This document shows positions 45,389 through 54,045 of a stretch of DNA of 64,000 bases, piece by piece (within the stretch, counting starts at the first letter, position 1; every line of letters starts with the position of its first letter). The stretch is from RBG-16-49-21 sp040768125. Lineage in GTDB: Bacteria > Spirochaetota > UBA4802 > UBA5550. The stretch lies in the NCBI GenBank assembly GCA_040768125.1, contig JAXGNG010000003.1, forward strand, positions 493,081-557,080. The letters run 5' to 3'. Made by a program: the position numbers and the translations under genes. Under the pieces are notes generated by a model, which was not told the DNA's origin, ran no database searches, and saw only the letters and a program-made list of their open reading frames with translations.

Positions 45389-45961
45389 GTGAAACGGACA
45401 GCGCTGTTTATCGGAATTCCCTTCGTAGTAGCTCTCTATTTTACTTTCATCATTTCTCAGAACGCCTGTGACTACGTCATGGCGAATCACCCTGAGAAGC
45501 AGGTGGCCTTCAACCACAAGTCGCACCTCGAAAAGTATTTTCCCGCCAACGGGCTCGGCAAGGACGACTGCACCGTCTGTCACGGCTATTACGACAACGG
45601 GCGCTTCAAGGGGCTTCCCACCATGGGGGACTGCACCTCCTGCCATGACCCCAATGGAACAATGGATGATCTTGAACCCATGTCGCCCCGGCCCAAGCGA
45701 TTTCTCTCCAAGTACAAGGATACCGACAAGCCCTGGGGATCCAACGCGGAGCAGCCCGACCTCGTCTATTTCAGCCACAAGGTCGTCATGACCGCGCAAT
45801 ACGAGGACGGCAGGCTGAAGGCGCGGTGCGGATCGTGCCACGGCGACAAGGCGGGATCCACCACCACCGCGAAAATCAAGGGCAAGATGCTGATGGGCCA
45901 GTGCGAGGATTGCCACACGGCGTTGCATCTCAGCAATAAATGCGCGGTGTGCCACGATTGA
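45389..45961 (+). CDS. qrcA: Multihaem cytochrome c, QrcA-like
   Basis: A 190-aa cytochrome with an N-terminal hydrophobic segment that acts as signal or membrane anchor. Five CxxCH haem sites are present (Cys at 61, 82, 147, 172 and 185). The QrcA described from Desulfovibrio is, as I recall, hexahaem, so one site seems absent or non-canonical. The protein would take electrons from periplasmic cytochromes and hand them to the QrcB/C subunits. GTG at 45389 is preferred, with GGAG at 45378-45381; a TTG one codon earlier is possible. Confidence 0.75.
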   Translation: MKRTALFIGIPFVVALYFTFIISQNACDYVMANHPEKQVAFNHKSHLEKYFPANGLGKDDCTVCHGYYDNGRFKGLPTMGDCTSCHDPNGTMDDLEPMSPRPKRFLSKYKDTDKPWGSNAEQPDLVYFSHKVVMTAQYEDGRLKARCGSCHGDKAGSTTTAKIKGKMLMGQCEDCHTALHLSNKCAVCHD

Positions 45962-46003
45962 TCTCTTGATCTGAAGAAACTTGCGAGAGGAGAGAACTGA
46001 TCC

Positions 46004-47965
46004 ATGAAAAAAATCGAACGTAAGGATTTCCTGAAAATAGGCGGTGGCGTCATCGCCGGCGGCCTCACCGGGTACGTGTTTTCCGGGGCCCCCTTCCTCG
46101 GACTCCAGTGGCTCGTTGAATGGACCCAGGACCAGCATCGTCCCGCCGGGGGTCCCGAGGCATATCTCAAGGCCGTGTGCGAGGCATGCAGGCAGAAATG
46201 CGAGATGTCGATACGCATGATCGGCGACCGCGCCGTCAAGATAGAGACCTCGAACAGCGGCTGTCCCTTCAGCCAGAACGCCCTGCAATTGCTGTATCAT
46301 CCCGAGAGAATAGACGCGCCCCTGAAGCGGACGGGCAAGAAGGGTACGGTGAAGGCCTCGGCCTTCGAGAAGGTGACCTGGGAGGAGGCCCTGGGAGACA
46401 TCGCGGGCCGCATGCAGAAGATGATCACCGATAAAAAGGGCTCCCGCATCGCCGCCGTGAGCAAGCAGGACAACCTGGCCGCGGCCCTTCTCGATAGGAT
46501 GGTCCGCGCGGCGGGAAGCGCGAACGCCTTCTACGATCCCTCCCTTGATGCCGTGACCCGCGGCGCCCTGGGGGGGTACCTCGAGTATGATTTCAATAAC
46601 TGCGATTATATACTCAGCTTCGGGGCCAGGATCCTTGAAGGATGGGGGTCCCCCTGTTCCATCAACAAATCCTTCGTCGAATGGAAAAAGAAGGGGGTCA
46701 CCCTGGTCCAGGCCGACGCGATCTGCACCAGGACCGCCTCCCTGGCGGACCGGTGGCTTCCGATAAAACCGGGCACGGAGCTTCATCTCGCCCTCGGTAT
46801 CGCCAACTATCTCAAGCGGCGGGGACGGGCCGCCGGTGGAGCCGACTGGGCCGCCGTGGTGAACGAGTACACCCTTGAGAAGACCGCGTCCCTCACGGGC
46901 CTTCCGGCAAAGACCATAGAAGAGGTGGCCGGGGCCTTCGCGAAGGCCAGGAACCCCGTGGCGGTGGCGGGGCGCGGCGGCAGGGGCGTTTCCTCAACGG
47001 CCGCGGAGATCATGGCGGTCTACGCACTCAACGCCATGGCGGGCTCCAGGGCCGTGACCCTGAAGAAGAGCCAGGGGCTCGGCGCGCCGGCCATGTCGGC
47101 CGAGGCCGCTGAGTCGATGAGAAACGGGAAAACCTTCGCCGGCCTTGACGATTTCATCAAGAACGGCGAGTTCGACATGCTCTTCGTGAACGAGGCCGAC
47201 CCGGTCTACAAGAGCGTGTACGGCGCCCTGCTGGAAGAAAAGATGCAAAAGGCATTCGTGGTTTCAGTGGCGCCCCTCCTGAACGAAACGGCGATGTACG
47301 CGGACTACGTCCTGCCCTCCCTGAGTTTCCTGGAAGCGGACAATTCGGCGGGGGCGGCGCCGATGAAGCCCTACATGAAGTCGTTGCACGCGGGTGACTG
47401 CTTCCTCAGGCTCGCCAGGGGCGTGGACGCCATCAAGGGTAATTTCCCCTGGGCGTCCTACGTCGATCTCGTGAAAACCCGCGGCGGGGCGGTCCCCGGT
47501 GGAAACGTCGCCTACAACGCGGCGGCCCTGCGGGAGGCCCTGGACCGCATGGGGAAAGCGGCGGGAGAGTACTCGCTTTCCATGATTCCCGTCGAGCTTC
47601 CCTACGTGGGCGACGGCGACGGGCTGGCCTATCCCTACGTGCTGAAGATCATCGATACGAAAACCCTGACCACGGACGGCAGGCTCTGGGTGAAGATGAA
47701 CCGCGCGACGGCGTCGAGGCTGGGCGTCTCCGAGGGTGAGAAGGTCTGCATCGAATCCTCCCGGGGCGAGATCGGCAGCGTCCGTGTCAACCTCACGGAC
47801 ACCGTGGCCCCCGATGTCATCGCGATCCCCCTGGGATTCGGCCACAGGGCCTCCACGCGGTACGCCCGGGACAAGGGCGTTAATCCGAAGACGATCATGG
47901 CCAATGACATTGATTCCCTGACCGGGGCCGCTGACTGGTGGCTCACCAGGGTCAAACTCAGCTAA
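46004..47965 (+). CDS. qrcB: Molybdopterin-oxidoreductase-family subunit, QrcB-like
   Basis: A 653-aa protein of the molybdopterin oxidoreductase family. The N terminus is signal-like (ERKDFLKIGGGVIAGG) but lacks the twin Arg of a classic Tat signal. An iron-sulphur site is formed by C59, C62, C66 and C87. The C-terminal molydopterin-dinucleotide-binding region is present (RLGVSEGEKVCIESSRGE). In the Qrc complex this subunit is thought to lack molybdenum and to serve structure or electron transfer. I cannot tell from sequence whether a metal is bound here. It sits between the cytochrome and the ferredoxin-like subunit genes. Confidence 0.75.
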   Translation: MKKIERKDFLKIGGGVIAGGLTGYVFSGAPFLGLQWLVEWTQDQHRPAGGPEAYLKAVCEACRQKCEMSIRMIGDRAVKIETSNSGCPFSQNALQLLYHPERIDAPLKRTGKKGTVKASAFEKVTWEEALGDIAGRMQKMITDKKGSRIAAVSKQDNLAAALLDRMVRAAGSANAFYDPSLDAVTRGALGGYLEYDFNNCDYILSFGARILEGWGSPCSINKSFVEWKKKGVTLVQADAICTRTASLADRWLPIKPGTELHLALGIANYLKRRGRAAGGADWAAVVNEYTLEKTASLTGLPAKTIEEVAGAFAKARNPVAVAGRGGRGVSSTAAEIMAVYALNAMAGSRAVTLKKSQGLGAPAMSAEAAESMRNGKTFAGLDDFIKNGEFDMLFVNEADPVYKSVYGALLEEKMQKAFVVSVAPLLNETAMYADYVLPSLSFLEADNSAGAAPMKPYMKSLHAGDCFLRLARGVDAIKGNFPWASYVDLVKTRGGAVPGGNVAYNAAALREALDRMGKAAGEYSLSMIPVELPYVGDGDGLAYPYVLKIIDTKTLTTDGRLWVKMNRATASRLGVSEGEKVCIESSRGEIGSVRVNLTDTVAPDVIAIPLGFGHRASTRYARDKGVNPKTIMANDIDSLTGAADWWLTRVKLS

Positions 47966-47982
47966 AGAAGGTGGTTATCGAC

Positions 47983-48786
47983 ATGAAAATGAATAGAAAA
48001 TGGGGAATGGCAATAGACCTGGACAAGTGCACGGGATGCGGCGCCTGCTCCCTCGCCTGTTTCCAGGAAAACAACATGCCGATATTCGAGGACGATTCGG
48101 ATTTCCCGAAGCGCGTGGCCTTTCTTGAGCTGATGAAGGTGACCAACGACCGCGACGCGCAGTACCCCGACGTCGAGGTCTGCTACATACCGAAAATGTG
48201 CCAGCAGTGCGAGGGGAACGACCCGAAGAACCCGAAGCCGCCCTGCGTGAGCGTTTGCCCCGTCGTGGCGACCGACGTGGGTGACGACGGCGTGGTGAGC
48301 CAGATCTGGTCCCGGTGCATCGGATGCCGGTACTGCCAGGCCTCATGCCCCTACGAGGCCAGGGTCTTCAACTGGTGGAAGCCCCGTTACGAAGGCTCTT
48401 TTAAGAACTCCCTGAACCCCGAGGTTTCCATCGCGTCGAGGGGAACAGTGGTGAAGTGCACCTTCTGCAGCCACATCTGGAAGCGGGAGCGCGACAAGGC
48501 CGTCGCCGCGGGAGAGCTTGACATCAACGCGGTGACCTACACCCCGGCCTGCGTGGCGGCGTGCCCCACCAACGCCATGGTCTTCGGCGATTTGAACGAC
48601 CCGAATTCGGAACTGCGCCAGCTCCTTGACCGGGAGAAGGGGAGGGAGTTCCGCCTGGTCCATTCCATAGACGAAAAGGACGAGAAGACGCAGGAAAAAA
48701 TGAAGAGCATCAAGAATTTCCCGAATCCGAAGGTCTATTATCTGACGAGCAAGAAATGGATCAAGGACATGCAGAAGTTCAAGTGA
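47983..48786 (+). CDS. qrcC: Iron-sulphur subunit, QrcC-like
   Basis: A 267-aa ferredoxin-like electron-transfer protein with cysteine sets for four clusters: KCTGCGACSLAC; CQQC with CVSVCP; RCIGCRYCQASCP; and KCTFC with CVAACP. Such subunits wire the catalytic or cytochrome subunits to an NrfD-type membrane subunit. ATG 47983 is supported by AAGAAGGTGG eight bases upstream, 18 bases after the qrcB stop. No signal peptide is present, so it would be exported bound to its partner if it acts in the periplasm. Confidence 0.85.
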   Translation: MKMNRKWGMAIDLDKCTGCGACSLACFQENNMPIFEDDSDFPKRVAFLELMKVTNDRDAQYPDVEVCYIPKMCQQCEGNDPKNPKPPCVSVCPVVATDVGDDGVVSQIWSRCIGCRYCQASCPYEARVFNWWKPRYEGSFKNSLNPEVSIASRGTVVKCTFCSHIWKRERDKAVAAGELDINAVTYTPACVAACPTNAMVFGDLNDPNSELRQLLDREKGREFRLVHSIDEKDEKTQEKMKSIKNFPNPKVYYLTSKKWIKDMQKFK

Positions 48787-48824
48787 AATGACCGCCTCGA
48801 CAAACCAATTGAAGGAGAATGACT

Positions 48825-50147
48825 GTGGAAAAAGTATTCGACACTCTTGACGCGGTACTCGCTCCCGTAAGGAACCTCCTGGGCAGGAACAAGGTGACGA
48901 AATACCTGCTCGATGAATACATGAGTTATTCCCGGAATATTCGGGTCGCCCTGGCGGTCATGGCGTTTTTAACGCTGATGTTCATGATCTTCGCCGTGCA
49001 GATCCTCTTCTGGGGCCTCGGTTACACCGACATGAGCAATCTCTATCCATTCGGCCAGTGGATCATCGGAGACCTGGGCCTGGTCTCCCTGGGGGGCGGC
49101 GCCTTCACGACGGGTTTCCTCCTCTATATTTTCAGGAACGACAAGCTCGCGCCCATCATCAACTCGACGGTGCTCATCGGCTTCCTCTGCTACCTTTTCA
49201 CCTTCGTGTTCCTCGTCTTCGATATAGGCCAGCCCCTCCGGGCATGGTTCGGCTACACCTACCCGAACTGGGGCCCCGGGCTCATGCCGATCTCGATGCT
49301 GACCGAAGTTGTCTGGTGCCTTACCTTTTATTTCCTGATACTCTGCGTCGAGCTGGTCCCCGTGGCGCTTAAGCACAAGGTGCTCGATCGCGTTCCTCTC
49401 CTGAACAGGTTCGGGCATTACCTCCACCTTCTCATGTGGATCTTCGCCGCGGCGGGCACCTTCCTTTCCTTCTTCCACCAGGGCTCCCTGGGGGGCGGGA
49501 TGTGGGACAGCCTCTACGGCAAGGCAATCTGGTTCAGGCCGCACCATATCTACTTCTTCGTGGTGATCATCGGCGCGACGGCCGGGGGCACCTCCTTCAT
49601 GGCCCTCTGGGCCTACCTGGCCGGGAAGGTCCTGAAAAAAGAGGTCGTTCCCGCAGAAACGTTCCATTCCATCGCCAAGATTTCCGGCATCATGTTCATC
49701 TTCTATTTCGCCGCGCGCCTCACCGACGTGATCCTCATGGCGAAATACTGGGTGCCTCTCTTTGACCGGAGCTACCTCGGCCTCCAGGGCGGATACTACG
49801 GGCTCTGGATGATGGTGCTCCAGTTCCTCTTCGCCGCGACGGCGATTGCCATGCTGGCGGTAAGGAAAAACCGCGAGAAGGAAAAGACCTTCCTCATCGG
49901 GCTCGTGAGCGGCGTCCTGGCGATGTCGACGGACAAGCTCATCGTGGTCCTGAACGGCTCCTCGGTGCCCAATTTCCCCTGGAGGGAGTTCTCGGCGTAC
50001 AACCCGACATTCCAGGAATGGTTCATTTTTCTCGGCGGCCTCTCCGTCATGGGGATGATCTACATGTGGTGCGCGAAGTACCTGCCCCTCTTCCCCCACG
50101 CGGAGAAGCACGGCCATGGCGGGGAGTCGGCGCATTCCGCGGAATAG
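48825..50147 (+). CDS. qrcD: NrfD-family membrane subunit, QrcD-like
   Basis: A 440-aa integral membrane protein with about ten hydrophobic segments, of the NrfD/PsrC family, which exchanges electrons with quinone and may translocate protons. Its end is His-rich (HAEKHGHGGESAHS). It completes the order A-B-C-D seen in the Qrc menaquinone reductase of sulphate reducers. GTG 48825 is chosen because GGAG lies seven bases before it; the ATG at 48819 is too close to that site. A strong terminator follows, so it is the last gene of the operon. Confidence 0.8.
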   Translation: MEKVFDTLDAVLAPVRNLLGRNKVTKYLLDEYMSYSRNIRVALAVMAFLTLMFMIFAVQILFWGLGYTDMSNLYPFGQWIIGDLGLVSLGGGAFTTGFLLYIFRNDKLAPIINSTVLIGFLCYLFTFVFLVFDIGQPLRAWFGYTYPNWGPGLMPISMLTEVVWCLTFYFLILCVELVPVALKHKVLDRVPLLNRFGHYLHLLMWIFAAAGTFLSFFHQGSLGGGMWDSLYGKAIWFRPHHIYFFVVIIGATAGGTSFMALWAYLAGKVLKKEVVPAETFHSIAKISGIMFIFYFAARLTDVILMAKYWVPLFDRSYLGLQGGYYGLWMMVLQFLFAATAIAMLAVRKNREKEKTFLIGLVSGVLAMSTDKLIVVLNGSSVPNFPWREFSAYNPTFQEWFIFLGGLSVMGMIYMWCAKYLPLFPHAEKHGHGGESAHSAE

Positions 50148-50172
50148 CGCGATCCTGAGAATCGATGAGACG

Positions 50173-50205
50173 AAAAGCGGCGCCCCTCCCGGGGCCCCGC
50201 TTTTT
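50173..50205 (+). terminator. Rho-independent terminator of the qrc-like operon
   Basis: AAAAGCGG and GCCCC pair with GGGGC and CCGCTTTT around a short loop, followed by a T run. It lies 26 bases beyond the qrcD stop. Confidence 0.85.
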
Positions 50206-50307
50206 CGCTTACATGGCAGGGACCGCGCCACCCCGATGGAGGTTGAAGGGCACCCCCCATGGCCACGAGCGGGGGGTGTGAAAACTGACGGATAGGGATG
50301 CAGTGGT

Positions 50308-50646
50308 ATGGAACTAAACGTGGAACGTGCCGGTGATATCGTCGTGATCCGTCTCGCCGGTTCCTTCAATATCGACACCATCGCGATCGCGGAAAAAGCA
50401 CTGATGAGGGAAGAGATGCGGGGGGCCTCCCTCATCGCCCTCTACTGCGAGAAGCTCAAGTCCATCGATTCCTCGGCCATCGGGTTTCTCGTGAAATTCT
50501 TCAAATTCGTAAGGGAACGGGACGTCTCGCTGGTGATGTGCGACCTGAGCGATCTCATCTACCGGATATTCGTCACCGCCCGCCTTGACCGCTTTTTCAC
50601 GTTAATGACCCGGGCTGAATTCGAAGAGCGCCATCTGGCGCGCTGA
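50308..50646 (+). CDS. STAS-domain anti-sigma factor antagonist
   Basis: A 112-aa single STAS domain. The segment SIDSSAIGFLVKF carries the serine pair at the place that RsbW-type kinases phosphorylate in SpoIIAA/RsbV proteins. It is expected to bind a GHKL anti-sigma or kinase domain when unphosphorylated, and could partner with one of the GHKL proteins at 34722 or 55578. Its gene stands alone between the qrc operon and a convergent radical SAM gene. Confidence 0.85.
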   Translation: MELNVERAGDIVVIRLAGSFNIDTIAIAEKALMREEMRGASLIALYCEKLKSIDSSAIGFLVKFFKFVRERDVSLVMCDLSDLIYRIFVTARLDRFFTLMTRAEFEERHLAR

Positions 50647-50662
50647 CCGGGGGAACCCCGGG

Positions 50663-51661
50663 TCAGCGCACGATTCCAAGGTCGAAGCCGCAGGCGGCGC
50701 AGGCGCTTCCGTCGAGTCCCTCGACGCGTACATGGTAACCCGCTCTTCGAATCGCCGTCGCTCCGCAGGAGGGACACAGGGTGTCCTGGCCCCCGGAGGA
50801 CGAGGGAACGTTGCCGGAATAGACGAACCGGAGTTTTCCCGAGGCCTCTTCGTGCACTAGCTTCATGAACTCCAGGTCGGTCTGGGGGGCCTGGTACCGG
50901 TAGTTCGGATAATACCGCGAGATGTGCCAGGGAATCCCGGGGTCAAGGGACGCGATGAACGCGATGATGTCGCGCATCTCGGCCATGTCGTCGTTCATCC
51001 CCGTGACGATCAGGGTGGTGAGCTCGACATGGACGCCCCGGCGGTGCGCCGCAGTGATCGTTTCGAGGACCGGGGCGAGCCTTGCCTTATGCACCGTGCG
51101 GTAGGTTTCATCGCGGAAGGTCTTCAGGTCGATGTTCATCGCGTCAACGCATTCAAGGAGCTTCTCGAGCGGTTCGGGATTTATGAAGCCGTTGGTGACC
51201 AGCACGTTGGCGAGTCCCTTTTCCCCGGCCAGCACCGCCGTATCGCGCACGTATTCATGCCAGATGACCGGCTCGGAATAGGTGTAGGCGATTCCCACCG
51301 ATCCCTCCCCGAGGGCTATGGCGACGATCTCCCCCGGTTCGTGATAGGACGTGCGGGCCGAGGTGTCCTGGGAGATGTTCCAGTTCTGGCAGTAGGGGCA
51401 TTTCAGGTTGCACCCCTTCGTGCCTATCGAGAGGATCCTGCCGCCGGGGTGGAAATGGTAGAGGGGCTTTTTCTCCACGGGGTCCATGGCGATGGCGGTG
51501 ACTTGCCCGTATATTTCCGTTATGAGCGTGCCGTCGCGGTTCGCCCTCACGCCGCAGGTGCCGCGGGACCCTGGACTGATGACGCAGTTGTGTGGGCAGA
51601 GATGGCAGCGGAGAAGACCACGATCGAGTTTTTCGTAAAAGTCGGCTTCGTGGGGTTTCAT
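50663..51661 (-). CDS. amrS: AmrS-like radical SAM enzyme (AmmeMemoRadiSam family)
   Basis: A 332-aa radical SAM protein. The [4Fe-4S] site that binds S-adenosylmethionine is CNLKCPYC, preceded by ILSIGTKG. An N-terminal CHLCPHNC set and C-terminal cysteine pairs (CPSC, CAAC) suggest extra metal sites. It resembles the radical SAM member of the AMMECR1-MEMO-radical SAM triad; the other two are not in the window. Its reaction is not settled for most members. The gene lies immediately downstream of bactofilin on the same strand. Confidence 0.82.
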   Translation of the reverse strand: MKPHEADFYEKLDRGLLRCHLCPHNCVISPGSRGTCGVRANRDGTLITEIYGQVTAIAMDPVEKKPLYHFHPGGRILSIGTKGCNLKCPYCQNWNISQDTSARTSYHEPGEIVAIALGEGSVGIAYTYSEPVIWHEYVRDTAVLAGEKGLANVLVTNGFINPEPLEKLLECVDAMNIDLKTFRDETYRTVHKARLAPVLETITAAHRRGVHVELTTLIVTGMNDDMAEMRDIIAFIASLDPGIPWHISRYYPNYRYQAPQTDLEFMKLVHEEASGKLRFVYSGNVPSSSGGQDTLCPSCGATAIRRAGYHVRVEGLDGSACAACGFDLGIVR

Positions 51662-51682
51662 GGCACGCGTCCGGTGTTGCTC

Positions 51683-52126
51683 TTACTCGCCGACGGCTTC
51701 TTCCTTCGGTGGATTCGGGTTTTCTTTGTCGTCGGGCTCTTTTTCCGCTTTTCGCGTTTCGCCCTTGATCATTTCGCACTTGCCTTCGAACACCACGCCG
51801 TCCGCGATCTGGAGTTTCGCGGTGCGGATATTGCCGTACAGCCTTCCCGTTCCGTGTATTTCCAGCCGCGAAAGGGCCTCGATATTGCCGTGCACGGTGC
51901 CCATGAGGATCACGGTCTTCGCCTTGATGTTCGCCCGCACGACCGCGCCTTCCCCGATGACCAGGAAGCCCCCCGAGGATATCTCGCCCTCGAAGAGGCC
52001 GTTGATCTGGAGGGACTTCTTAAAGGAGAGGTCGCCGGAGAACTCGGTATCCTTGTTGAAGACCGTGGTGACCATGCCGAAGTCGTAGACGGGGTTCTTG
52101 TTGATCTGTATCACTTTTTTTGTCAT
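51683..52126 (-). CDS. Bactofilin
   Basis: A 147-aa bactofilin (DUF583). The central beta-helix of about 100 aa contains the repeated turns FSGDLSFKKSLQINGLFEGE and GTVHGNIEALSRLEIHGTGRLYGNI. The charged C-terminal tail is Pro/Glu/Lys-rich. Bactofilins polymerise into filaments without nucleotide and organise cell-wall or shape-related proteins. It is 19 bases from the TPR gene upstream and 21 from the radical SAM gene downstream. Confidence 0.9.
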   Translation of the reverse strand: MTKKVIQINKNPVYDFGMVTTVFNKDTEFSGDLSFKKSLQINGLFEGEISSGGFLVIGEGAVVRANIKAKTVILMGTVHGNIEALSRLEIHGTGRLYGNIRTAKLQIADGVVFEGKCEMIKGETRKAEKEPDDKENPNPPKEEAVGE

Positions 52127-52145
52127 TGCCTGTGCCCGATGAGTG

Positions 52146-52367
52146 TTATTTGGTCGTCATGACAAACACGCCGTCCCAGCCTTCGCCGGGGGGATTATCC
52201 CTGTACGCGGTGCACCGCTTGAGGTATTCCTCAGAAGGCCCGTCGCCGGGAACGGTGTCGAGGGCCTTCCGGAAGTGCCCGATAGCCTCGTCCCAGTTCC
52301 TCCGCTTGTACGCCGCCAGGCCGAGATTGTAATGTTCCAGGAGTTCTTCCTTTTCTTTTGTCATCAT
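52146..52367 (-). CDS. Small single-TPR protein
   Basis: A 73-aa protein holding one TPR-like helix pair (EHYNLGLAAYKRRNWDEAIGHFRKAL) and a short end, PPGEGWDGVFVMTTK. A very similar end closes many adenylate/guanylate cyclase and TPR proteins of Leptospira-like spirochaetes, as far as I recall. It may be a detached interaction module. It is the first gene of a small minus-strand cluster with bactofilin. Confidence 0.7.
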   Translation of the reverse strand: MMTKEKEELLEHYNLGLAAYKRRNWDEAIGHFRKALDTVPGDGPSEEYLKRCTAYRDNPPGEGWDGVFVMTTK

Positions 52368-52501
52368 GGGTCGCGTGCCCGTCCCTTTCCTGTTGTCCGG
52401 TTACAACTATACCGGGCGCTGGAATTAATACAACTGAATTTTCAAAAAAAATATTCTGGCCCGAAACCCGGGAAGGGGCGTGCAGCGATAAAGTGCCGGT
52501 T

Positions 52502-53476
52502 TCAGTTGGTGCGGCGGAGCAGGAAATCGGACAGCTCCAGGAGAATCGCCCTGAAGGGGGAGTCGGGGAAGCGCGTCAGTATCTCCCGGGCGCGGTCGAT
52601 ATGGTCCGCGGCGTACCGGACCGAGTAATCGATGGCGCCGGTCTCGATAAGGCGGGCCCTGATGGCGCGCCATTTTTCCGGGTCCGGATTGTCCTTGTAG
52701 TCGACCAGGAGGGATCGGTCGTCCCCGGTCCCCGTCTCAATGAGCCGTATGAAGGGGAGGGTGATCTTCCCGTCCTTGAAATCGCTCCCCACGTCCTTTC
52801 CCACCTCGTCGGTATCCTGCACCACGTCGAGGGTGTCGTCGATGACCTGGAAGGCGAATCCGAGGTTCAGGCCGAAGTTGTAGAGGTCCTCGCACTCGCC
52901 GGGGGCGAGGCCCGATTTCACCGCCCCGAGCCTGGCGCAGGATCCCATGAAGCGCGCGGTTTTCAGCTCCACGATGGTGAGGTAGTGCTCCCGCACGGCG
53001 CTCTCAATGGCGGAATACTGGATCTGGCAGAGTTCCCCCATGACCATGTCCTTCGTGCCGTTCACCATGAGGGGGAAAATCGCGGGGTCACCGTCCTCGA
53101 TGGCCGTGGTGAGCGCCACGGAATACATGTAATCACCGGCCAGGACCGCGATCTTGTTGCCCCACTTCCTGGGCACGGTTATGTTACCCCGCCGCAGCAG
53201 GGCCTGGTCGATGATGTCGTCGTGGATGAGGGACGCGGAGTGGACGATTTCCGTGGCGGCGGCGAGCTCGATGATCCCGCCGGGGATATCGCCCCGCAGG
53301 CCGCTGCAGAGTATCACCAGGGACGCCCTGATCCGCTTCCCGCCCCCGAGAAAGAGGTGGCGCGCGCTTTCGTCAATGACGGGAATGCCCGTGGAAAGGC
53401 GCTCCAGGATCGCCTCCTCGACTCTTTCGAGGTGTTCTCCTATCGGCGCGAGTATCTGCTTCAGCTCTTTGGGCAT
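52502..53476 (-). CDS. Polyprenyl diphosphate synthase (quinone side-chain type)
   Basis: A 324-aa trans-prenyltransferase. GGGKRIRASLV binds diphosphate; the first Asp-rich motif is HDDIIDQA and the second QVIDDTLDVVQD, both of the usual kind. The small residues (SAS) before the first motif fit long-chain products such as octaprenyl or heptaprenyl diphosphate. It probably makes the menaquinone side chain needed by the Qrc-like complex. The start ATG is followed upstream by the STAS gene in the same direction with a 17-base gap. Confidence 0.88.
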   Translation of the reverse strand: MPKELKQILAPIGEHLERVEEAILERLSTGIPVIDESARHLFLGGGKRIRASLVILCSGLRGDIPGGIIELAAATEIVHSASLIHDDIIDQALLRRGNITVPRKWGNKIAVLAGDYMYSVALTTAIEDGDPAIFPLMVNGTKDMVMGELCQIQYSAIESAVREHYLTIVELKTARFMGSCARLGAVKSGLAPGECEDLYNFGLNLGFAFQVIDDTLDVVQDTDEVGKDVGSDFKDGKITLPFIRLIETGTGDDRSLLVDYKDNPDPEKWRAIRARLIETGAIDYSVRYAADHIDRAREILTRFPDSPFRAILLELSDFLLRRTN

Positions 53477-53493
53477 GGTCGCGGCACTAACAG

Positions 53494-53823
53494 TCAGTCA
53501 AACGTCGAGAGGCACTCTCGCTGGGATTCGAATATCTCGAAAACCTTGTCGAGCATGGTGGTCTCGAAAAGGCGGAGCAGGTTGTCGTTCACCATGACGA
53601 GCTTGATGTCCCCTTCATTGTCCTTGATCCTGCGCTTTATGGCCACCAGAACTCCGAGGGCGGAGCTGCAGATGTGCTTTACGTCCATCAGATCGATGAG
53701 GATGTTGTTCTTGCCCTTGTCAAGGCATTCCTGGAGCACCGACTCAAGCTCTTCCGAGCCCTCCTGGTCGATGCGTCCGTCCAGGATAAGAATTTCAACC
53801 GTGTCCGTTGACTTTCTTTTCAT
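53494..53823 (-). CDS. STAS-domain anti-sigma factor antagonist 2
   Basis: A 109-aa STAS-domain protein. It shows VEILILDGRIDQEGSEELE, IDLMDVKHICSSALGVLVAIKR (Ser pair at the phosphorylation position), and VMVNDNLLRLFETTMLDKVFEIF. It belongs to the RsbV/SpoIIAA-like partner-switching group. The start follows a strong purine-rich ribosome-binding site (GGGAGAGAGGGAG). It is probably co-transcribed with the polyprenyl synthase. Confidence 0.85.
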   Translation of the reverse strand: MKRKSTDTVEILILDGRIDQEGSEELESVLQECLDKGKNNILIDLMDVKHICSSALGVLVAIKRRIKDNEGDIKLVMVNDNLLRLFETTMLDKVFEIFESQRECLSTFD

Positions 53824-54045
53824 CTCCCTCTCTCCCTTCGGTTGGTGTCATGCCGTCCCTGCTCTGTTCACGATACGACGACCCGGGCATAACAGGAGGC
53901 TTACACCCTCACTGTACCGGCGCTGCGCGGGGCCGCGATGTATTGACGATCATGCGATAAACCGATAGTACCGTGCGAGCCGTGGCGGCGTGAAGGCAAC
54001 AGGGGTATCCGCCATATCGCCGGTTAATCCATAGAGAAATAGATT

